Positions 18,697 to 28,852 of a stretch of DNA of 64,000 nucleotides are shown piece after piece (positions within the stretch are counted from its first letter, which is position 1; the number at the start of each line of letters is the position of its first letter). Both the position numbers and the translations under genes were made by a program. This DNA is from Hydrogenophaga sp. (GTDB lineage Bacteria; Pseudomonadota; Gammaproteobacteria; Burkholderiales; Burkholderiaceae_C), in NCBI GenBank assembly GCA_030653975.1, contig JAURYH010000041.1, positions 1 through 64,000 of the forward strand, read 5' to 3'. The notes beneath the pieces were generated by a model. It saw nothing but the letters and a program-made list of their open reading frames with translations. It was not told where the DNA came from and did not search any database.

Positions 18697-19131
18697 ATGG
18701 GCATGGGCATGATGCAGGAATTCAAGGAGTTTGCCGTCAAGGGCAATGTGATCGACTTGGCGGTCGGTGTGATCATTGGTAGCGCGTTTGGCAAGATCGT
18801 CGGCTCGCTGGTGGAAGACGTGATCATGCCGATCGTGGGATCCGTCTTCGGCAACCTCGATTTCACCAACCTCTACATTGCCCTGGGCACGGTACCTGAA
18901 GGCACGGCGCCCACGCTGGCTGCGCTCAAGGAAGCGGGCGTGCCCACCCTGGCCTACGGCAACTTCATCACCGTCGCCATCAATTTTTTCATTCTGGCGT
19001 TCATCATTTTCATGATGGTCAAACAAATCAACCGCATGAAACGCGAAGAGCCGGCCGCTCCAGCAGCTCCTGCACCCACGCCGGAAGACGTGGTGCTGCT
19101 GCGCGAGATCCGCGACAGCCTGCGCAAGTAA
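18697..19131 (+). CDS. mscL: Large-conductance mechanosensitive channel
   Basis: Homopentameric tension-gated channel that releases solutes on osmotic downshock. The 144 residues start [17 protein letters not shown], with the gating helix [18 protein letters not shown] (TM1), a periplasmic loop enlarged relative to E. coli, TM2 (about 88-107) and a C-terminal helical bundle. Three in-frame ATGs (18697, 18703, 18709) are possible; the first has AAAGG at 7-nt spacing. A strong terminator follows. Confidence 0.95.
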   Translation: MGMGMMQEFKEFAVKGNVIDLAVGVIIGSAFGKIVGSLVEDVIMPIVGSVFGNLDFTNLYIALGTVPEGTAPTLAALKEAGVPTLAYGNFITVAINFFILAFIIFMMVKQINRMKREEPAAPAAPAPTPEDVVLLREIRDSLRK

Positions 19132-19150
19132 ACGACTCAGAGATACGCAA

Positions 19151-19191
19151 AGGGAGGGCGGCCGCGTCAACGCGACCGCCCTCCCTTTTTT
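19151..19191 (+). terminator. Intrinsic terminator after mscL
   Basis: A long GC stem GGGAGGGCGG...CCGCCCTCCC with inner CGCG pairing and a TCAA loop is followed by TTTTTT. It ends transcription from mscL. The T-run touches the TGA of the converging pdxA gene, so pdxA transcripts meet the same hairpin; their side has only three Ts. Confidence 0.9.
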
Positions 19192-20252
19192 CATGCGTGA
19201 GTTGAAGCTGTCATTTGCAGCGCGGCATCGATCGCGGCCAACAGGCTGGCAGCACTCGCACGCCCGGTTCCGGCCAGATCAAACGCGGTACCGTGGTCAG
19301 GGCTTGTGCGAACAAAGGGCAAGCCCAGCGTGGTGTTCACACCGTGCTCCAGCCCCAGCAGCTTCACCGGAATGAGCCCCTGGTCGTGGTACATGGCCAC
19401 CACCACATCAAAATGGCCTTGCCGGGCTCGCATGAACACTGTGTCGGGCGCATGCGGCCCACTGACCTGCATGCCTTCCCGCACCGCCTGTTGCACGGCC
19501 GGCGCTATGATGTCCACCTCCTCCCGCCCAAACAGCCCGCCTTCGCCGGCGTGCGGGTTCAGTCCCGCCACAGCGATGCGCGCCAGCGGCAGACCACACA
19601 GGCGGAAATGCGCATTGGTGATTCTCAGCGTCTGCAAGATACGCTCAACCGTCACGGCGTCCAGAGCCTGCCGCAGCGAAACATGGATGCTCACGAGCAC
19701 CGTGCTCAGCCCGGGGCAACTCAGCATCATGCGCACCGGCAAGTTGTCAACGGACACGCCCAGGTGCGCAGCGGCCAGCGCCTGAAGGAACTCTGTGTGG
19801 CCAGGATGCGCCACCCCGGCCGCGGCCAGCGCCTCTTTGTGGATGGGCGCGGTCACCACCGCCCTGGCATCCCCGTTGAGCGCCGCTTCGGCAGCAAACC
19901 GGATGCAATCGGCCGCTGCCCTTCCCGCCAGGGCGTCAATCTGCCCCAAGGCCACAGGCCGCTTCAACTCGCCGGTCTGCATGACGGCCACATGGTCAGC
20001 AGGTACCCCGCCCCAGTGCCCGAGGTCGGGGATCCGGACAAAAGCCAGTTGCCCAGGACCATCATTGGCATCGGTTACCAGCGCGGCGCGTTCCAGCGTC
20101 ACCATGTCGCCCACCACCACCAGCTGACGCTGCAGCTCTGGCCGCTCGCGCATGGCCTTCGCAATGATTTCAGGTCCGATGCCCGCCGGATCACCCATGG
20201 TCACCAACACAGGGCGGCGAAGTGCGGGAGACGGGTACTCTGATGATTTCAT
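19191..20252 (-). CDS. pdxA: 4-hydroxythreonine-4-phosphate dehydrogenase
   Basis: NAD-dependent oxidation of 4-phosphohydroxy-L-threonine in the DXP-dependent pyridoxal phosphate pathway. The 353 residues contain TMGDPAGIGPE at the N-terminus, the metal-binding His in APIHKEAL, and AMYHDQGLIPVK near the end. ATG 20252 is chosen, because upstream sequence belongs to the Nif3 gene. It follows that gene by 14 bp and is probably co-transcribed. Confidence 0.94.
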   Translation of the reverse strand: MKSSEYPSPALRRPVLVTMGDPAGIGPEIIAKAMRERPELQRQLVVVGDMVTLERAALVTDANDGPGQLAFVRIPDLGHWGGVPADHVAVMQTGELKRPVALGQIDALAGRAAADCIRFAAEAALNGDARAVVTAPIHKEALAAAGVAHPGHTEFLQALAAAHLGVSVDNLPVRMMLSCPGLSTVLVSIHVSLRQALDAVTVERILQTLRITNAHFRLCGLPLARIAVAGLNPHAGEGGLFGREEVDIIAPAVQQAVREGMQVSGPHAPDTVFMRARQGHFDVVVAMYHDQGLIPVKLLGLEHGVNTTLGLPFVRTSPDHGTAFDLAGTGRASAASLLAAIDAALQMTASTHA

Positions 20253-20266
20253 GCGGCAACCATGGC

Positions 20267-21043
20267 TCAGGCCGGATTGGGGATGTCGATAAAAACATGC
20301 CGCAAACCAAGCTCTGTGGCGACATGTCCCGCCAAAGCCGGTGCCCCGTAACGCTCGGACGCATGGTGACCGCAGGCGATATAGGCCACGCCGCATTCGC
20401 GGGCGTAATGGGCTTGTGGTTCCGAGATTTCACCGGTGATGAACACGTCAGCACCAGCCGCAATGGCGGATTCGAAATATCCTTGAGCGCCACCGGTGCA
20501 GAGGGCGACGCACTCGATGGGCCGGTCCGGCTCAGCCACCAGCGTGACCGGCCGCCCCAGTGCCAAGGCGACATGCTCAGCCAGCGCTGACGCAGAGGCC
20601 ATGGAGCGCAGCCCCAGGAAGCCCAGAGACTGTTCACCAAACCGGCCGTCGGGGCCCTCGCGCAGCGCAATACCCAGGTGTCGGGCCAACTGCGCGTTGT
20701 TTCCCAGGGTGGGGTGGGCATCAAGCGGCAAATGGTACGCAAACAAGTTGATGTCGTGTGCCAGCAGGCGGGACAGGCGTTGCTTCATCCATCCGGTGAC
20801 CCGCCCATCCTGCCCTCGCCAGAAAAGACCATGATGAACCAGGATGGCATCGGCGTTCTCCGCGATGGCCGCGTCGATCAAGGCCAGACTCGCGGTGACA
20901 CCGGAAACCAGTTTCCGAACTTCAGCCCGACCTTCCACCTGCAAACCATTGGGGCCATGGTCTCGAAACAACGCCGGCTGCAGGAGTCCGTCAAAAGACG
21001 CCAGCAAGGCCGCGCGAGGGACGTGGGAATCTGGAGGGTTCAT
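20267..21043 (-). CDS. Nif3-like dinuclear metal centre protein
   Basis: A 258-residue Nif3/YbgI-family protein (GTP cyclohydrolase I type 2 homologue). Metal-binding motifs VHHGLFW near the N-terminal third and CGHHASERYG near the C-terminus are intact. Members form toroidal hexamers; biochemical role is unsettled. In many proteobacteria it neighbours a DegS/AlgW-type protease, as here. Confidence 0.9.
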   Translation of the reverse strand: MNPPDSHVPRAALLASFDGLLQPALFRDHGPNGLQVEGRAEVRKLVSGVTASLALIDAAIAENADAILVHHGLFWRGQDGRVTGWMKQRLSRLLAHDINLFAYHLPLDAHPTLGNNAQLARHLGIALREGPDGRFGEQSLGFLGLRSMASASALAEHVALALGRPVTLVAEPDRPIECVALCTGGAQGYFESAIAAGADVFITGEISEPQAHYARECGVAYIACGHHASERYGAPALAGHVATELGLRHVFIDIPNPA

Positions 21044-21172
21044 GAACAGGGGTGTCAACAAAGGGTCAAAACTGGCAAACGCACGATACGTCTGCCAAGC
21101 ACCGCCCTTATTCTGACAGCCCCTGTGTGGAGCAACGCCCTGATGACGGGTCGCGCTCAAATGCGCGAAAAC

Positions 21173-21322
21173 TCAGCGCGGGGAACCCTGTGCGCGCTCG
21201 GATTCAGAGATCTTTCGCATGAAAAAGCGGTAAAACCAGATCGCCATACCAATCATGAAAAGGATGCCGGCGATGCTGAACAGGCCGTAGTCGGTTGAAA
21301 AAAGATCCACCATGGCTTTCAT
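21173..21322 (-). CDS. DUF3149 microprotein, single membrane span
   Basis: A 49-residue protein, MKAMVDLFSTDYG followed by one hydrophobic helix (about 14-34) and a charged tail ending in SESERAQGSPR. It resembles the small DUF3149 family common in betaproteobacteria; no function is known. ATG 21322 has GGAG seven bases before it. It stands alone between the Nif3 gene (same strand, 129 bp) and the protease (divergent). Confidence 0.75.
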   Translation of the reverse strand: MKAMVDLFSTDYGLFSIAGILFMIGMAIWFYRFFMRKISESERAQGSPR

Positions 21323-21503
21323 TGTGTGCTCCATTCCTTGCGTGATAGACCCCCATTGCAACCGGTGCGGGCATCCCCCGCCTTGACGTGCATCAAACCG
21401 GTTGAACTCTGAACCCAAGATGCCATATGCAGCACAATCAGATCAAGCGGGATGACCCACACTCAGGTGCCTGCGACCCAAGACTTGTACACACTGATCC
21501 GAC

Positions 21504-22649
21504 ATGAAACGACTCTGGCTGGTTTTTGCCCAATCCGTGACCGTGCTGCTGGCAGCCTTTTTTGTGGTCGCCACGCTCAAACCTGAGTGGCTGAACCGCA
21601 AGCCCGCACCCGCCTCAGTGGTCCCAGTGCTGGAAGCCCCTGCACCCAGGACACCCCTGCCTGCGACCAACAGCTTCAGCGCTGCTGCGCGAGCCGCATC
21701 GCCCGCTGTGGTGAGTATCAACACCAGCAAAGCCGCCGAAGCCGGGAGCCCGAATGCAGACCCCTGGTTCCGCTTCTTTTTCGGCGAACAGGGCAAGGCA
21801 CAGCCCCAGGCGGGCCTGGGTTCGGGTGTGATCGTCAGCCCCGCGGGCTACATCCTGACGAACAACCATGTGATTGAAGAAGCCGACCAGATCGAGGTCA
21901 TCCTCAACGATGGGCGAAAAAGCGCAGCACAGGTGATCGGGACCGATCCCGAAACCGATCTGGCGATTCTGAAGGTCGCCCTGAAGGAGTTGCCGGTGAT
22001 CACGCTGGGCGATTCCGACGCCCTTTCCATCGGCGATCAGGTGCTGGCCATCGGCAATCCTTTCGGTGTGGGGCAAACCGTGACCAGCGGCATCGTCAGC
22101 GCGCTGGGGCGCACGCAGCTTGGCATCAACACCTTTGAAAACTTCATCCAGACCGATGCGGCCATCAACCCGGGCAACTCGGGCGGTGCGCTGGTGGACA
22201 TCAATGGCCACCTGATGGGCATCAACACAGCCATCTACTCGCGCTCGGGGGGGTCCATGGGCATCGGTTTTGCCATTCCGACTTCAACCGCGCGCAGTGT
22301 CCTGGACGCCATTGTGCGCGACGGTCAGGTCACTCGCGGCTGGATCGGTGTGGAGCCTCAGGACCTGACCCCGGAATTGGCCGAAAGTTTTGGCCTGTCG
22401 TCTGGCACTGGCGTCATCATCACGGGCGTTTTGCAGAATGGCCCGGCTGCCCAGGCAGGCGTTCGTCCTGGGGATGTGATCGTTGGCGTGGCAGGTCGCA
22501 ATGTCACCAATGTGGCACAACTGCTGTCTGCCGTGGCCGGACTTCAACCGGGCACACCGGCCACATTGGATGTGGTGCGCAAGGACGGCAAAAGCCGCAT
22601 TGACATCACCCCGGGGAAGCGCACACCGACACCCAGGCCGGTCGAGTGA
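21504..22649 (+). CDS. DegS/DegQ-type trypsin-like serine protease with one PDZ domain
   Basis: Envelope-stress protease. The 381 residues have an N-terminal anchor (about 5-24), a Pro-rich linker, an HtrA catalytic domain with H122, D152 and S226 (GNSGG), and a single PDZ domain (about 275-365). One PDZ plus an uncleaved anchor fits DegS/AlgW, which sense misfolded porins and cut an anti-sigma factor; no rseA/mucA homologue lies nearby. It is divergent from DUF3149 and converges on tatC. Confidence 0.9.
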   Translation: MKRLWLVFAQSVTVLLAAFFVVATLKPEWLNRKPAPASVVPVLEAPAPRTPLPATNSFSAAARAASPAVVSINTSKAAEAGSPNADPWFRFFFGEQGKAQPQAGLGSGVIVSPAGYILTNNHVIEEADQIEVILNDGRKSAAQVIGTDPETDLAILKVALKELPVITLGDSDALSIGDQVLAIGNPFGVGQTVTSGIVSALGRTQLGINTFENFIQTDAAINPGNSGGALVDINGHLMGINTAIYSRSGGSMGIGFAIPTSTARSVLDAIVRDGQVTRGWIGVEPQDLTPELAESFGLSSGTGVIITGVLQNGPAAQAGVRPGDVIVGVAGRNVTNVAQLLSAVAGLQPGTPATLDVVRKDGKSRIDITPGKRTPTPRPVE

Positions 22650-22698
22650 AGCCGAAGCTCGGAACCCGCCTCACGGGTCCGGCCTCAAGGCGACTCAC

Positions 22699-23493
22699 TC
22701 ACTTCGCAGGAACGTCTTCAGCCGGCGCTTCAGGCGCAGCGGTGTTCTTGATGAACCACTGCGCGCCCCAGATGCCCACCTCGTACAGCAGGCACATGGG
22801 CACCGCCAATGCAAGTTGCGAAATGACATCGGGTGGGGTCACCACCGCGGCGATGACAAACGCAACGACGATGAAATAGCCGCGAAACTCCTTGAGCTTC
22901 TGCACCGTCACCATGTTCGTCTTCACCAGCAACACCACCACAATGGGCACCTGGAACGCCAGACCGAAGGCCAGGTAGAGCGACAGGATGGCTTCCACAT
23001 ACGACGCAATGTCGGGCGTGGCCGCAACACTGGCGGGGGTGAACTGCTGGATGAAGCCAAACATCTTGTCGAGCACGAACAACTGCACAAAGGCAATCCC
23101 CACATAAGCCAGCAGGCTGCCCAGCACGATCAGAGGGATCGCAAAGCGTTTTTCGTGGCTGTACAGCCCCGGAGCAACAAAGGCCCAGATCTGGTACATC
23201 CACCACGGCAACGACAGCAGCAGTGCCGCCATGGCCAGCACCTTGATGGGAACGAAAAAGGGGGAAAACACACCCACCGCGATCAGCTTGGCATCGGGTG
23301 GCATGTGCGCACGGATGGGCACCGCGATCAGGTCGATCAGCCCGCTGGGGCCCGGCCAGAAGGCCAGCAACGCCATGCAGATCGCCAACCCCACGATGCC
23401 GTAGAGCAGCCGATCACGCAGCTCCATCAGATGCTGGACAAAAGGCTGCTCGGAACCGGCGAGTTCGTCGGTGGAATCTTTGGGGTCGGACAT
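22699..23493 (-). CDS. tatC: Sec-independent protein translocase TatC
   Basis: Six-span core receptor of the twin-arginine translocase, recognising the RR motif of folded substrates. The 264 residues include the N-terminal HLMELRDRLL and the conserved FxxYE-type segment with PGLYSHEKRF. ATG 23493 overlaps the tatB stop by one base (TGATG). The C-terminal tail is Ala/Pro/Glu-rich. It is third in tatA-tatB-tatC. Confidence 0.95.
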   Translation of the reverse strand: MSDPKDSTDELAGSEQPFVQHLMELRDRLLYGIVGLAICMALLAFWPGPSGLIDLIAVPIRAHMPPDAKLIAVGVFSPFFVPIKVLAMAALLLSLPWWMYQIWAFVAPGLYSHEKRFAIPLIVLGSLLAYVGIAFVQLFVLDKMFGFIQQFTPASVAATPDIASYVEAILSLYLAFGLAFQVPIVVVLLVKTNMVTVQKLKEFRGYFIVVAFVIAAVVTPPDVISQLALAVPMCLLYEVGIWGAQWFIKNTAAPEAPAEDVPAK

Positions 23494-23987
23494 CAACGGG
23501 GAGCGGTAGTGGAGCGAGGACGGAAACGCGCAACGCGCGCGGCACCCGACTGGGTGCGGGTACGAACACCGGTGCGGGCCTTGAACCACTGAGGCATGGC
23601 CTTTTGCTTGATGCGCCAGTTCTTCCTGGGATGCTTGTAGGTGGGGTGCAGATCGGATCCGATGGAACCCAGCGCCTGATCGTAAGAGGCCGTGTTGCCC
23701 TCCAGGCCGGCTGTCGCTTCGGACCAGGATTTTTCGAAGTCCCCTGCGCCGCTCTGCACCGAGGACTCGACATCGCGGGCCGCGCTCTCGACCGACTCTT
23801 TCATCTTCTTGAGCTCTTCGAGCTCCATTGACCGGCTCACCTCGGCCTTCACGTCCGAAACGTAGCGCTGGGCCTTGCCCAGCAAAGCACCCACCGTGCG
23901 CGCCACGCGCGGTAGCTTTTCAGGGCCGATGACGATCAGCGCCACCGCCCCAATGAGGGCGAGTTTGGAAATGCCCAGATCAATCAT
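23493..23987 (-). CDS. tatB: Sec-independent protein translocase TatB
   Basis: Single-span partner of TatC in the substrate receptor. [21 protein letters not shown], with the EKLPRVART amphipathic helix after the Gly hinge, is diagnostic. The 164 residues end in a long, polar, Arg/Thr-rich tail with no recognised domain. It begins 88 bp after tatA and is translationally coupled to tatC. Confidence 0.93.
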   Translation of the reverse strand: MIDLGISKLALIGAVALIVIGPEKLPRVARTVGALLGKAQRYVSDVKAEVSRSMELEELKKMKESVESAARDVESSVQSGAGDFEKSWSEATAGLEGNTASYDQALGSIGSDLHPTYKHPRKNWRIKQKAMPQWFKARTGVRTRTQSGAARVARFRPRSTTAPR

Positions 23988-24075
23988 GTGTCGGCCATCC
24001 GGAAATCAAGGCGGGCACGGGTCATGCCCGTGCCGGGTTCACAGCGGTTCAGAAAACAACCGCTGGTGCACAACA

Positions 24076-24321
24076 TCAGCTTTTTTGCTTGGCTTCGACG
24101 TCGATGGTGTTTTTGTCGGTGCGCGTGTCCTGGGTCACCTGACCGGCGGGTGCCGAAGGGGGGGTATCGGCAGCACTCTGACCACCTTCCTTGATGCCGT
24201 CCTTGAAACCTTTGACGGCACCGCCCAGATCCGAGCCAATGTTCTTGAGCTTTTTGGTCCCGAACACCATCACGACGATCAACAGCACGATCAGCCAGTG
24301 CCAAATCGAAAAGGAACCCAT
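24076..24321 (-). CDS. tatA: Sec-independent protein translocase TatA
   Basis: Pore-forming or membrane-thinning subunit recruited by TatBC. The 81 residues have the short N-terminal helix ([17 protein letters not shown]) and the amphipathic segment [20 protein letters not shown], then an acidic polar tail. It lies 122 bp downstream of hinT on the same strand; whether it has its own promoter in that gap is unclear. Confidence 0.95.
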   Translation of the reverse strand: MGSFSIWHWLIVLLIVVMVFGTKKLKNIGSDLGGAVKGFKDGIKEGGQSAADTPPSAPAGQVTQDTRTDKNTIDVEAKQKS

Positions 24322-24443
24322 AATTTTCTCCAGATATAGAAATGAAGCGTTGGACGCTGTGAGTGGGATTCTAAGCCCGGGGCAGAGTTCAGAAGCCCTT
24401 CAAAGGGAAATCCCGCTCCCTGCCAAATGCCTCTTGGTCAGCG

Positions 24444-24806
24444 TCAGCCCCGCAACCAGGGGCGTGGTCCGCCCATGACGTGCACATGCAAATGCCGCAC
24501 CTCTTGCCCACCCTCAGCGCCGGTGTTGCACACCATGCGGAATCCGCCGTCGGGATACGGATTGCAACCCTGTTCCATGGCGAGTTTTGGTGCGAGCACC
24601 ATCATGCGCCCCATCAAGCGTTCGTGTTCGGATGTGAGCTGAGCCATCGATGCGATGTGCGTTTTGGGCACCATCAAAAAATGCACCGGCGCCCAGGGGT
24701 GGATGTCATGAAAAACGTACAACTCCTCGTCTTCATACACCTTTTTCGAGGGGATCTGGCCAGCGATGATCTTGCAGAAAATGCAATCCGGGTCGTGCGT
24801 GCTCAT
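24444..24806 (-). CDS. hinT: HIT-family purine nucleoside phosphoramidase HinT
   Basis: Hydrolyses AMP-amine phosphoramidates and adenylates. The 120 residues carry the histidine triad HLHVHV (H105, H107, H109) and the N-terminal CIFCKI zinc-like motif. It is a cytoplasmic homodimer in the family. It sits between the his/DUF4870 genes and tatABC, as it often does in betaproteobacteria. Confidence 0.94.
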   Translation of the reverse strand: MSTHDPDCIFCKIIAGQIPSKKVYEDEELYVFHDIHPWAPVHFLMVPKTHIASMAQLTSEHERLMGRMMVLAPKLAMEQGCNPYPDGGFRMVCNTGAEGGQEVRHLHVHVMGGPRPWLRG

Positions 24807-24819
24807 GTGTTGGATGTAT

Positions 24820-25209
24820 TCAGTCGGGCAGGGATTGGCTGGCGTTCATGCGCACCATGCCCTTGACGATGCGGTAGAGGAACCAGATGGAGATGATGGC
24901 CCAGGCGATCGCACCAGGCAGGTACAAAAGAAGAAACAGAGGGAACGTCACCACATAGAGCACGCCGGCCCAGATCACGGTGCGGATGCGCCACGAAAAA
25001 TGGCTGGCCTGCCAGGTGCCCTCGGCATCGCCCTTTTTCACCAGATCGATGATCAACGCCACGATCAGCAGCCCCGCGCCCACCTGTGCCCCAGGAATGA
25101 CCGCAGCCACGGCCACGATCAGATGCAGCAAATAGCTGATCCAGCCGATGGTCTTGAGCGACTCGGTTTTTTCGCTGTCGACGGCTTTGACGTCGATGAT
25201 GTCGTTCAT
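24820..25209 (-). CDS. DUF4870-like small membrane protein
   Basis: A 129-residue protein with a short charged N-terminus and about four hydrophobic segments (near 20-38, 42-58, 75-97, 98-117). The S-W-R-I-R-T pattern before the third segment and overall layout fit DUF4870-type proteins. No catalytic residues are evident and no function is established. It lies 11 bp after hisE and 13 bp before hinT, so it is probably read with the his genes. Confidence 0.7.
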   Translation of the reverse strand: MNDIIDVKAVDSEKTESLKTIGWISYLLHLIVAVAAVIPGAQVGAGLLIVALIIDLVKKGDAEGTWQASHFSWRIRTVIWAGVLYVVTFPLFLLLYLPGAIAWAIISIWFLYRIVKGMVRMNASQSLPD

Positions 25210-25220
25210 GTCGTTTCCTT

Positions 25221-25604
25221 TCAGGATTTGGACTCGGCTTCGCGCGCCACCGCCTTGCGCAACGCTTTTTCTTCCAGGCCGCCCAAACCCTCGCGCCGCG
25301 AGAGCTCGTTCACCACATCGGCCGGGGTCTTGCCATAGTGCGCCAGCGCGATCATGCAGTGGAACCAGAGATCGGCCACTTCGTTCACCAGCTTCTGACT
25401 GTCGCCGCCATGGTCACAGTCCTTGGCAGCCATCACGGCCTCGGTGGCCTCTTCGCCAATTTTCTTCAGGAATGCGTCCGGACCTTTGTGCAACAGGCGG
25501 GCGACGTAACTTTTTTCGGGATCACCGCCATTCGCTGGCTTGCGGCTCTCAATCACGGCGGCCAGGCGCGCCAGGGCATCGGTGGAAGACATGAAGAAGG
25601 TCAT
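25221..25604 (-). CDS. hisE: Phosphoribosyl-ATP diphosphatase
   Basis: Second step of histidine synthesis, removing pyrophosphate from PR-ATP. The all-alpha MazG-like fold is recognisable by [16 protein letters not shown] and the E-V-A-D-L-W-F-H helix. ATG 25604 makes an ATGA overlap with the hisI stop and gives 127 residues; ATG 25592 (123 residues) is equally possible and neither has a strong Shine-Dalgarno. HisE is a separate protein here, not fused to HisI. Confidence 0.93.
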   Translation of the reverse strand: MTFFMSSTDALARLAAVIESRKPANGGDPEKSYVARLLHKGPDAFLKKIGEEATEAVMAAKDCDHGGDSQKLVNEVADLWFHCMIALAHYGKTPADVVNELSRREGLGGLEEKALRKAVAREAESKS

Positions 25605-25990
25605 TTGTAGATGAATTCGGGGTCTTTGAGCACCGGATCGACCGCGTGCCACTGCCCATTTTCATGGCGTTGGTAGAAGCAGCTGTGACGCCCGGTGTGG
25701 CAGGCGATGCCCGGCTCATGGCCGAGCTGGGTCACCTTGAGCAGCACCACGTCGTTGTCGCAATCGAGCCGGATGTCGTGCACCGTCTGCACGTGGCCCG
25801 ACTCTTCGCCCTTGAACCAGAGCCTGTTGCGCGAGCGGCTGAAATACACCGCGCGGCCGAGTTCGGCCGTTTTCTGCAAGGCCTCTCGGTTCATCCAGGC
25901 GAACATCAGCACGTCGCCACTCGCCGCTTCCTGCGCGATCACCGGGACCAGCCCCTGGGCGTCCCATTTCACTTCGTCCAACCAGTTCAT
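25601..25990 (-). CDS. hisI: Phosphoribosyl-AMP cyclohydrolase
   Basis: Third step of histidine synthesis, opening the purine ring of PR-AMP. The 129 residues carry the zinc/magnesium motifs [10 protein letters not shown] and the paired Cys in [12 protein letters not shown], and [12 protein letters not shown]. It is separated from hisF by an opposing LapA-like gene, so it needs its own promoter in the 119-bp gap upstream (25991-26109). Confidence 0.94.
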   Translation of the reverse strand: MNWLDEVKWDAQGLVPVIAQEAASGDVLMFAWMNREALQKTAELGRAVYFSRSRNRLWFKGEESGHVQTVHDIRLDCDNDVVLLKVTQLGHEPGIACHTGRHSCFYQRHENGQWHAVDPVLKDPEFIYK

Positions 25991-26109
25991 GGCGGGAATC
26001 TACCATGTGTGCGGCACCCGACAGAGGCTTTGGCCGAATGACGGTAGGATGGGTTTGCTCTGAACGCCTGCTCCACTCCGGGGCCCGGGTTCATCAACAG
26101 GACACCGAT

Positions 26110-26607
26110 ATGAAAATCCGAACGCTCATCCTGATCCTGTTCATCCTGCTGATCGCCGGGTTCGTGGCACTCAATTTCGAACAGATACTGCAACCCACGG
26201 CACTCAATTTCGGGTTCGCACAGGTACAGGCCCCACTGGGACTGGTGCTGCTGGGTATGCTGACCTTGGTACTGGTGGTGTTCCTGCTCGCGCTGGTCTA
26301 CTACCAGACGGTGCACCTGATGGAAGTGCGGCGCATCACGCGAGAAGCAACCGATCAGCGCCATCTGGCCGACAAGGCCGAGGCATCCCGGTTCACCGAA
26401 TTGCGCCAGTACCTGCAAACGGAGATGCAGTCCATGGCCGCGCGCGAGCTGGAATTGTCTGAAAAAATGCAGCAGAAGATCGACCAATCGCAGGCCGTTC
26501 TGACCCGGGTGATCGAACAATCCGGCAACGGCCTGGAGGCCAGCATCGGCGAACTGGAAGACCGGTTGGACCGGCAATGGCCGAACCCGTCGGGCCTCAA
26601 CAACTGA
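26110..26607 (+). CDS. LapA-domain-like membrane protein with coiled-coil tail
   Basis: A 165-residue protein, MKIRTLILILFILLIAGFVA as first membrane helix, second helix near 45-67 (QAPLGLVLLGMLTLVLVVFLL region), then a charged cytoplasmic helix rich in Glu/Gln/Arg likely to form a coiled coil. Two close hydrophobic helices with a short hairpin resemble the LapA/YciS family. It lies on the opposite strand between hisF (14 bp, convergent) and hisI (divergent). Function unknown. Confidence 0.65.
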   Translation: MKIRTLILILFILLIAGFVALNFEQILQPTALNFGFAQVQAPLGLVLLGMLTLVLVVFLLALVYYQTVHLMEVRRITREATDQRHLADKAEASRFTELRQYLQTEMQSMAARELELSEKMQQKIDQSQAVLTRVIEQSGNGLEASIGELEDRLDRQWPNPSGLNN

Positions 26608-26621
26608 AGAGTCCGCTCCGG

Positions 26622-27401
<780 letters not shown>

Positions 27402-27403
27402 GC

Positions 27404-28144
27404 TCAGCCGTTCAACTCGTCAGCAAGATTCTGCGCGACTTCGAAATCGAGGTCACCGCTGTAAATGGAGCGGCCACAGATCACGCCCTCGACACCCTCG
27501 TCCTCGACCTCGCAGAGCTTGCGGATGTCTTCCAGGTTGGACAGGCCGCCCGACGCGATCACGGGTATGGACAGCGCCTGCGCCAGCTTGACGGTGGCTT
27601 CGATGTTGATGCCCGAGAGCATGCCGTCACGGCCGATATCGGTGTAAATGATGGATTCAACACCGTAGTCTTCGAACTTCTTGCCCAGATCGACAACCTC
27701 GTGGCCGGTGAGCTTGCTCCAGCCGTCGGTGGCGACCTTGCCGTCCTTGGCGTCCAGGCCCACGATGATGTGGCCGCCGAACGCGGTGCAGGCGTCCTGC
27801 AGAAAACCGGGGTTCTTCACCGCGGCGGTGCCGATGATCACGTAGCGCAGGCCGGCATCGAGGTAGCGCTCGATGGTGTCGAGATCGCGGATACCGCCAC
27901 CGAGCTGCACGTCCACCTCCGAACCGATGCTCTTGAGGATGCCTCGGATGGCCTGTTCGTTCTTCGGCTTGCCGGCAAAGGCGCCGTTCAGGTCCACCAG
28001 GTGCACGCGGCGCGCACCCTTGTCAACCCAGCCACGGGCCACGGCGGCGGGGTCTTCACCGAAAACGGTGGTTTGGTCCATGTCGCCCTGCTTGAGGCGA
28101 ACGCACTGGCCGTCTTTGAGATCAATGGCAGGAATCAGCAGCAT
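27404..28144 (-). CDS. hisA: ProFAR isomerase (HisA)
   Basis: TIM-barrel Amadori isomerase converting ProFAR to PRFAR. The 246 residues start [12 protein letters not shown] with catalytic D8; the second Asp lies in [10 protein letters not shown]. It is homologous to HisF and adjacent to it. The gap to hisH is 23 bp. Confidence 0.96.
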   Translation of the reverse strand: MLLIPAIDLKDGQCVRLKQGDMDQTTVFGEDPAAVARGWVDKGARRVHLVDLNGAFAGKPKNEQAIRGILKSIGSEVDVQLGGGIRDLDTIERYLDAGLRYVIIGTAAVKNPGFLQDACTAFGGHIIVGLDAKDGKVATDGWSKLTGHEVVDLGKKFEDYGVESIIYTDIGRDGMLSGINIEATVKLAQALSIPVIASGGLSNLEDIRKLCEVEDEGVEGVICGRSIYSGDLDFEVAQNLADELNG

Positions 28145-28167
28145 GGTGGTCGGAAAGAAGTGGACGG

Positions 28168-28830
28168 TTAAGGGTTCCAGGACAGGAAATTGCGGTAGAG
28201 CGCCAGGCCCTGGTCGGCGCTCTTTTCGGGGTGAAACTGGGTGGCAAAAATATTGTCGCGGGCGATCGCTGCGGCAAAGCGGCCACCATAGTCGGCCTCA
28301 CCCACACAGTGCTGCGCATGGGACGGGCGGGCGTAGTAGCTGTGCACGAAGTAGAAATACGCACCCTCATCGATGCCCGCCCACAAGGGGTGTGCCTCGC
28401 CGCGCCCCAGATCGTGGAACACCTGGTTCCAGCCCATCTGCGGTACCTTGAACCGGCTGCCGTCGGCCTGCAAGCGGCCTTCGAGGCGGAAGCGCACCAC
28501 CTCGCCCGGAATCAGACCCAGACCATCGGTCGGCCCTTCTTCGCTGCGGTCGAGCAGCATCTGCATGCCCACGCAGACACCGAACAGCGGCTTGTTCGCC
28601 GCCGCATGCAGCACGGCGTCCTTCAGACCTGAAGCGGCCAGTTCGTTCATGCAGTCGGCCATGTGGCCTTGCCCGGGCAGCACCACGCGCTCGGCGTCAA
28701 AGACCGCCTGGGGGTCGGATGTGACGAGCACATCCAGACCACTGCCTGCGGCCACGTGCACCACGGCCTGCGACACGGAGCGCAGATTGCCGCTGCCGTA
28801 GTCCACCACGGCGACTGTCTTGGATTTCAT
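28168..28830 (-). CDS. hisH: Imidazole glycerol phosphate synthase, glutaminase subunit
   Basis: Class I glutamine amidotransferase that supplies ammonia to HisF. The 220 residues contain the nucleophile C86 in [10 protein letters not shown], and the His/Glu pair in QFHPEKS (H200, E202). [10 protein letters not shown] is the N-terminal family motif. It follows hisB by 22 bp. Confidence 0.96.
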   Translation of the reverse strand: MKSKTVAVVDYGSGNLRSVSQAVVHVAAGSGLDVLVTSDPQAVFDAERVVLPGQGHMADCMNELAASGLKDAVLHAAANKPLFGVCVGMQMLLDRSEEGPTDGLGLIPGEVVRFRLEGRLQADGSRFKVPQMGWNQVFHDLGRGEAHPLWAGIDEGAYFYFVHSYYARPSHAQHCVGEADYGGRFAAAIARDNIFATQFHPEKSADQGLALYRNFLSWNP

Positions 28831-28852
28831 CGGAGCAAGGGAGCAGAAAAAC

